A stretch of DNA of 64,000 nt, taken from NCBI RefSeq assembly GCF_030811455.1, contig NZ_JAUSQU010000001.1, positions 5,022,001 to 5,086,000 on the forward strand, read 5' to 3'. This DNA is from Streptosporangium lutulentum. Lineage in GTDB: Bacteria; Actinomycetota; Actinomycetes; Streptosporangiales; Streptosporangiaceae. The notes beneath the pieces are model-generated. The model saw only the letters and a program-made list of their open reading frames with translations. It made no database searches and was not told the origin of the DNA. Shown in pieces: positions 61,850-64,000 of this stretch. A program made the translations under genes and the position numbers. Positions within the stretch are counted from its first letter, which is position 1, and each line of letters starts with the position of its first letter.

Positions 61850-63136
61850 GTGAGTTCACGACCGGTCTCCCTGGCCGGCATGGTGCCGTCCGTCTTCCTC
61901 CCCACCCTGATCTTCGAGACCGGCATGGGCGCGATCATGCCCATGATCGCGCTGAGCGGGCTCAATCTCGGCGCCTCCATCGGCACGGCGGGGCTGCTGC
62001 TGGCGTTGCTGGGCGTGGGGCAGATCCTGGGCGACATTCCGGCCGGGGCTCTCGCGGCCCGGGTGGGCGACCGCAAGGCGATGCTCATCGCCTCGGGAAT
62101 CGCCGTGGTGACGCTTCTGGGATGCGCGATGAGCACCACGCTCTGGCAGCTGGCGCTGGCCGTCACCGCCACGGGGTCGACGAACGCGGTGTTCAACCTG
62201 GCCCGGCAGTCCTACCTGACCGAGGTCATCCCCGTGGGGCTGAGGGCCAGGGCGCTGTCCACGCTCGGCGGCATGTCCCGGGTGGGAGCGTTCATCGGGC
62301 CGTTCCTCGGCGCCGCGGTGGTGTACGACCGCCCGGTGTACTACATCTACTGGCTGGCCCTGGCGTGCGCGGTGATCGCCGGGCTGATCGTCCTGCTCGT
62401 ACCCGACGTGGCCGAACCGTCGGCGGCGCGGGAGCGGCGGCACGCGCCCGTCTCCGTCTGGTCGGTGATGGTGCGGCACCGCCGGGTGTTCATGACCCTC
62501 GGCGTGGCCATCTTCCTCGTGGGGTCGGTGCGCGCCACCCGGCAGACGGTGCTGCCCCTGTGGGCGGAGCACCTCGGCCTGAACCCCTCCACCACGAGCA
62601 TCGTCTTCGGGATCGTCGGGCTCGTGGACACCCTGACCTTCTACCCCTCGGGGAAGGTCATGGACCGCGCGGGCAGGCTGTGGATCGCCGTCCCGTCGAT
62701 GCTCGTGCTCGGGCTGACCCAGGCCCTGCTGCCGCTCACTCACGGGCTGGCGTCGTTCACCGTCGTCGCGATGCTGATGGGATTCGGCAACGGGATCGGC
62801 AGCGGGATCCTGATGACCCTCGGCGCGGACGTCGCGCCACCGGAGATCCGCTCGAAGTTCCTCGGGGTGTGGAGGCTGTGCGCCGACTCCGGAAGCGCCG
62901 GCGGACCGCTGATCGTCTCCGCCGCCGCCGGGCTGGGCAGCCTGGCCCTCGGCATCTCCGCGATGGGCGTGACCGGGCTGGTGGCCGCGGCCGCGCTGCT
63001 GCGCTGGGTACCTCGATACTCACCGTTCGCCACCACGGGGACCCGGTCACGAGGCCCCGCGCCGGAAGACCCGGCGCCCGGAGGTCCCGGCCCCGACACG
63101 GCCGGAACCCACCGTTCGTCGGTCAGCGAGCCCTGA
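61850..63136 (+). CDS. MFS transporter
   Basis: 428 residues from GTG 61850, 12 TM helices. AARVGDRKAMLIASGI is the loop 2-3 motif and LARQSYLTEVIPVGLRARAL the TM5 exporter region. A polar disordered tail (about 395-428) is rich in Pro/Gly. Probably a drug or metabolite exporter; it may pair with the divergent methyltransferase. Confidence 0.88.
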   Translation: MSSRPVSLAGMVPSVFLPTLIFETGMGAIMPMIALSGLNLGASIGTAGLLLALLGVGQILGDIPAGALAARVGDRKAMLIASGIAVVTLLGCAMSTTLWQLALAVTATGSTNAVFNLARQSYLTEVIPVGLRARALSTLGGMSRVGAFIGPFLGAAVVYDRPVYYIYWLALACAVIAGLIVLLVPDVAEPSAARERRHAPVSVWSVMVRHRRVFMTLGVAIFLVGSVRATRQTVLPLWAEHLGLNPSTTSIVFGIVGLVDTLTFYPSGKVMDRAGRLWIAVPSMLVLGLTQALLPLTHGLASFTVVAMLMGFGNGIGSGILMTLGADVAPPEIRSKFLGVWRLCADSGSAGGPLIVSAAAGLGSLALGISAMGVTGLVAAAALLRWVPRYSPFATTGTRSRGPAPEDPAPGGPGPDTAGTHRSSVSEP

Positions 63137-63215
63137 GCCCACCGGCGTCGATCCCGCCCGGCCGCGTCGGAGACAGGGATTCGCCGTCGCGCGAGGAGGC
63201 GGGCGAGACGGGCGT

Positions 63216-63251
63216 GGGTACGGCTCGCGCCCCGGGACGCGAGCCGTACCC
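63216..63251. terminator. 14-bp stem-loop between convergent genes
   Basis: GGGTACGGCTCGCG (63216-63229) and its complement (63238-63251), 8-nt loop, between the MFS stop and the stop of the glucanase gene. Confidence 0.75.
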
Positions 63252-63268
63252 CGGGATGCGCGGAAGGC

Positions 63269-64000
63269 TCAGTTCCCGAAGGTGATCCAGTTGAGGTTGA
63301 CGAAGTCGGCGGGCTGCCCGCTGGTGAAGGTGACGTAGACCGTGTGGGTCCCGGTCACCCCCGCGATGTTGGCGGGGACCGTCCGCCAGCTCTGCCAGCC
63401 GCCGGTGTTGCCGAGGGCGAAGTCCCCGATCGGGGCGGCCGTCAGACTGTCGAGGCGCACCTGGACCAGCCCGCTGGCCCCGCCCGCGGCTCCGGAGGCG
63501 ACCCTGGCCTTGAACTGGGTGGCCGCCGCGGTGCCGAAGTTCACCCCGTCGAAGCGGAGCCAGTTACCGTTGCCGATCTGGCTGACGTTCTGCCCGCCGC
63601 CGGTGTCGGTGGTCGTCTCCACCGCCGTGCCCGACTGCGCCTGGTAGCGCTCGGCCTGGATGGTCGAGCGGGCGTCCACCCCACCTCCTGGAGGGGGTGT
63701 CGGGGTACCGGTGGGCGGGGTCCCGGAGCCGCTCTGCCAGACGGCCACGTAGTCGACGAGCATCGGGCGCCCGGAAACCGTGGCGGCGGTCGGGGTCTGC
63801 CCGGCCAGCGCGTTGGGGAACGCACCGCCCATGGCCACGTTGAGCAGGAGGAAGTAGCCCTGGTGGCCGGTCATGGCGTTCCAGGTCCCGGCGTCGAACT
63901 GGGCCTGGCTGACGCTGTGGAACTGCTGCCCGTCGACATACCAGCGGAGCTGGTTCGGGGTGACGGCGCGGTCCCATTCGAAGCGGTAGGTGTGGAACGC
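63269..64000 (-). CDS. GH16-type glucanase C-terminus with CBM6 (5' end beyond window)
   Basis: The frame is open to the window edge, with 243 residues visible. The first about 100 are the end of a GH16 laminarinase-like fold (FHTYRFEWDRAVTPNQLRWY, NVAMGGAFPNALAGQ, LVDYVAVWQ). The catalytic ExDxxE lies outside the window. A TPTPPPGGG linker leads to a CBM6 (IQAERYQAQSGTAVETTTD, GNWLRFDGVNFG, VYVTFTSGQPADFVNLNWI). It is probably a secreted beta-1,3-glucanase acting on fungal or plant glucans. Confidence 0.9.
   Translation of the reverse strand, partial: AFHTYRFEWDRAVTPNQLRWYVDGQQFHSVSQAQFDAGTWNAMTGHQGYFLLLNVAMGGAFPNALAGQTPTAATVSGRPMLVDYVAVWQSGSGTPPTGTPTPPPGGGVDARSTIQAERYQAQSGTAVETTTDTGGGQNVSQIGNGNWLRFDGVNFGTAAATQFKARVASGAAGGASGLVQVRLDSLTAAPIGDFALGNTGGWQSWRTVPANIAGVTGTHTVYVTFTSGQPADFVNLNWITFGN

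Noticed and set aside
1..64000. tRNA, rRNA or a complete secondary-metabolite gene cluster
   Set aside because: No cloverleaf or rRNA sequence was recognised on reading, and no polyketide or peptide synthase, lanthipeptide or terpene genes are present.

Overview
This window is GC-rich (roughly 70 %) chromosomal DNA from a filamentous-type actinomycete. A mycothiol-type maleylpyruvate isomerase family protein, an F420-type PPOX flavoenzyme, an XRE/DUF5753 regulator beside an anti-sigma-like ATPase, SAV_915 and DUF6158 proteins, and secreted plant-polysaccharide hydrolases all point that way. A Streptosporangiaceae-like genus is my best guess; this is inference from gene content, not a database match. 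No rRNA, tRNA or CRISPR array was seen.

Layout. 1-4.1 kb: XRE/DUF5753 regulator (cut by the window edge), RsbW-like ATPase, helicase-associated protein. 4.1-6.4 kb: an MFS exporter preceded by a stem-loop, an inverted repeat and a ten-unit, ~89-nt tandem array in which each unit carries a Shine-Dalgarno-like tract and an 11-codon micro-ORF reading toward the MFS gene. This is the most unusual feature of the window. 6.7-11.9 kb: M20 peptidase with DUF885 protein, GroES-like protein, secreted propeller-like protein, acetyltransferase. 12-16 kb: small membrane protein, DrrAB-type ABC exporter with a divergent TetR regulator and palindromic operator, PGPGW membrane protein. 16.3-19.3 kb: secreted GH74-FN3-CBM2 xyloglucanase. 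19.7-30 kb: acetyltransferase, SoxR with a PPOX oxidoreductase sharing a SoxR box, patatin-like lipase, kinase, small proteins, LysR regulator beside a streptogrisin-like protease, a large unknown protein, HAD hydrolase, alpha/beta hydrolase.

30.4-37.6 kb is a carbohydrate locus: an RbsA-type ATPase, two RbsC-type permeases, a lipoprotein binding protein and a sugar 3-epimerase-like enzyme on the minus strand, divergent from a ROK regulator. 37.6-45.7 kb: small acidic repeat protein, acetyltransferase, an AbiEii-like nucleotidyltransferase with a coupled partner, membrane coiled-coil protein, SAV_915 protein, GT4 and GT9 glycosyltransferases preceded by a stub resembling the N-terminus of a NodU-type carbamoyltransferase, split RibD-like deaminase and reductase, AIM24 protein. 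45.8-48 kb: ARMT1-like phosphatase and mycothiol-dependent isomerase-like protein. 48-52.8 kb: a second sugar importer (ChvE/GguA/GguB type) behind two LacI-type operators.

52.9-56 kb: an IS607-type element (serine recombinase and TnpB) has apparently removed the start of a DUF1622 gene. 56-64 kb: NhaA antiporter fused to a DsbA-like domain, His-rich secreted repeat protein, NDH-2-like dehydrogenase, methyltransferase, MFS transporter, and the C-terminal part of a GH16-CBM6 glucanase cut by the window edge. The GH74 and GH16 enzymes together with two monosaccharide importers suggest a saprophyte that degrades plant or fungal polysaccharides and imports the sugars.
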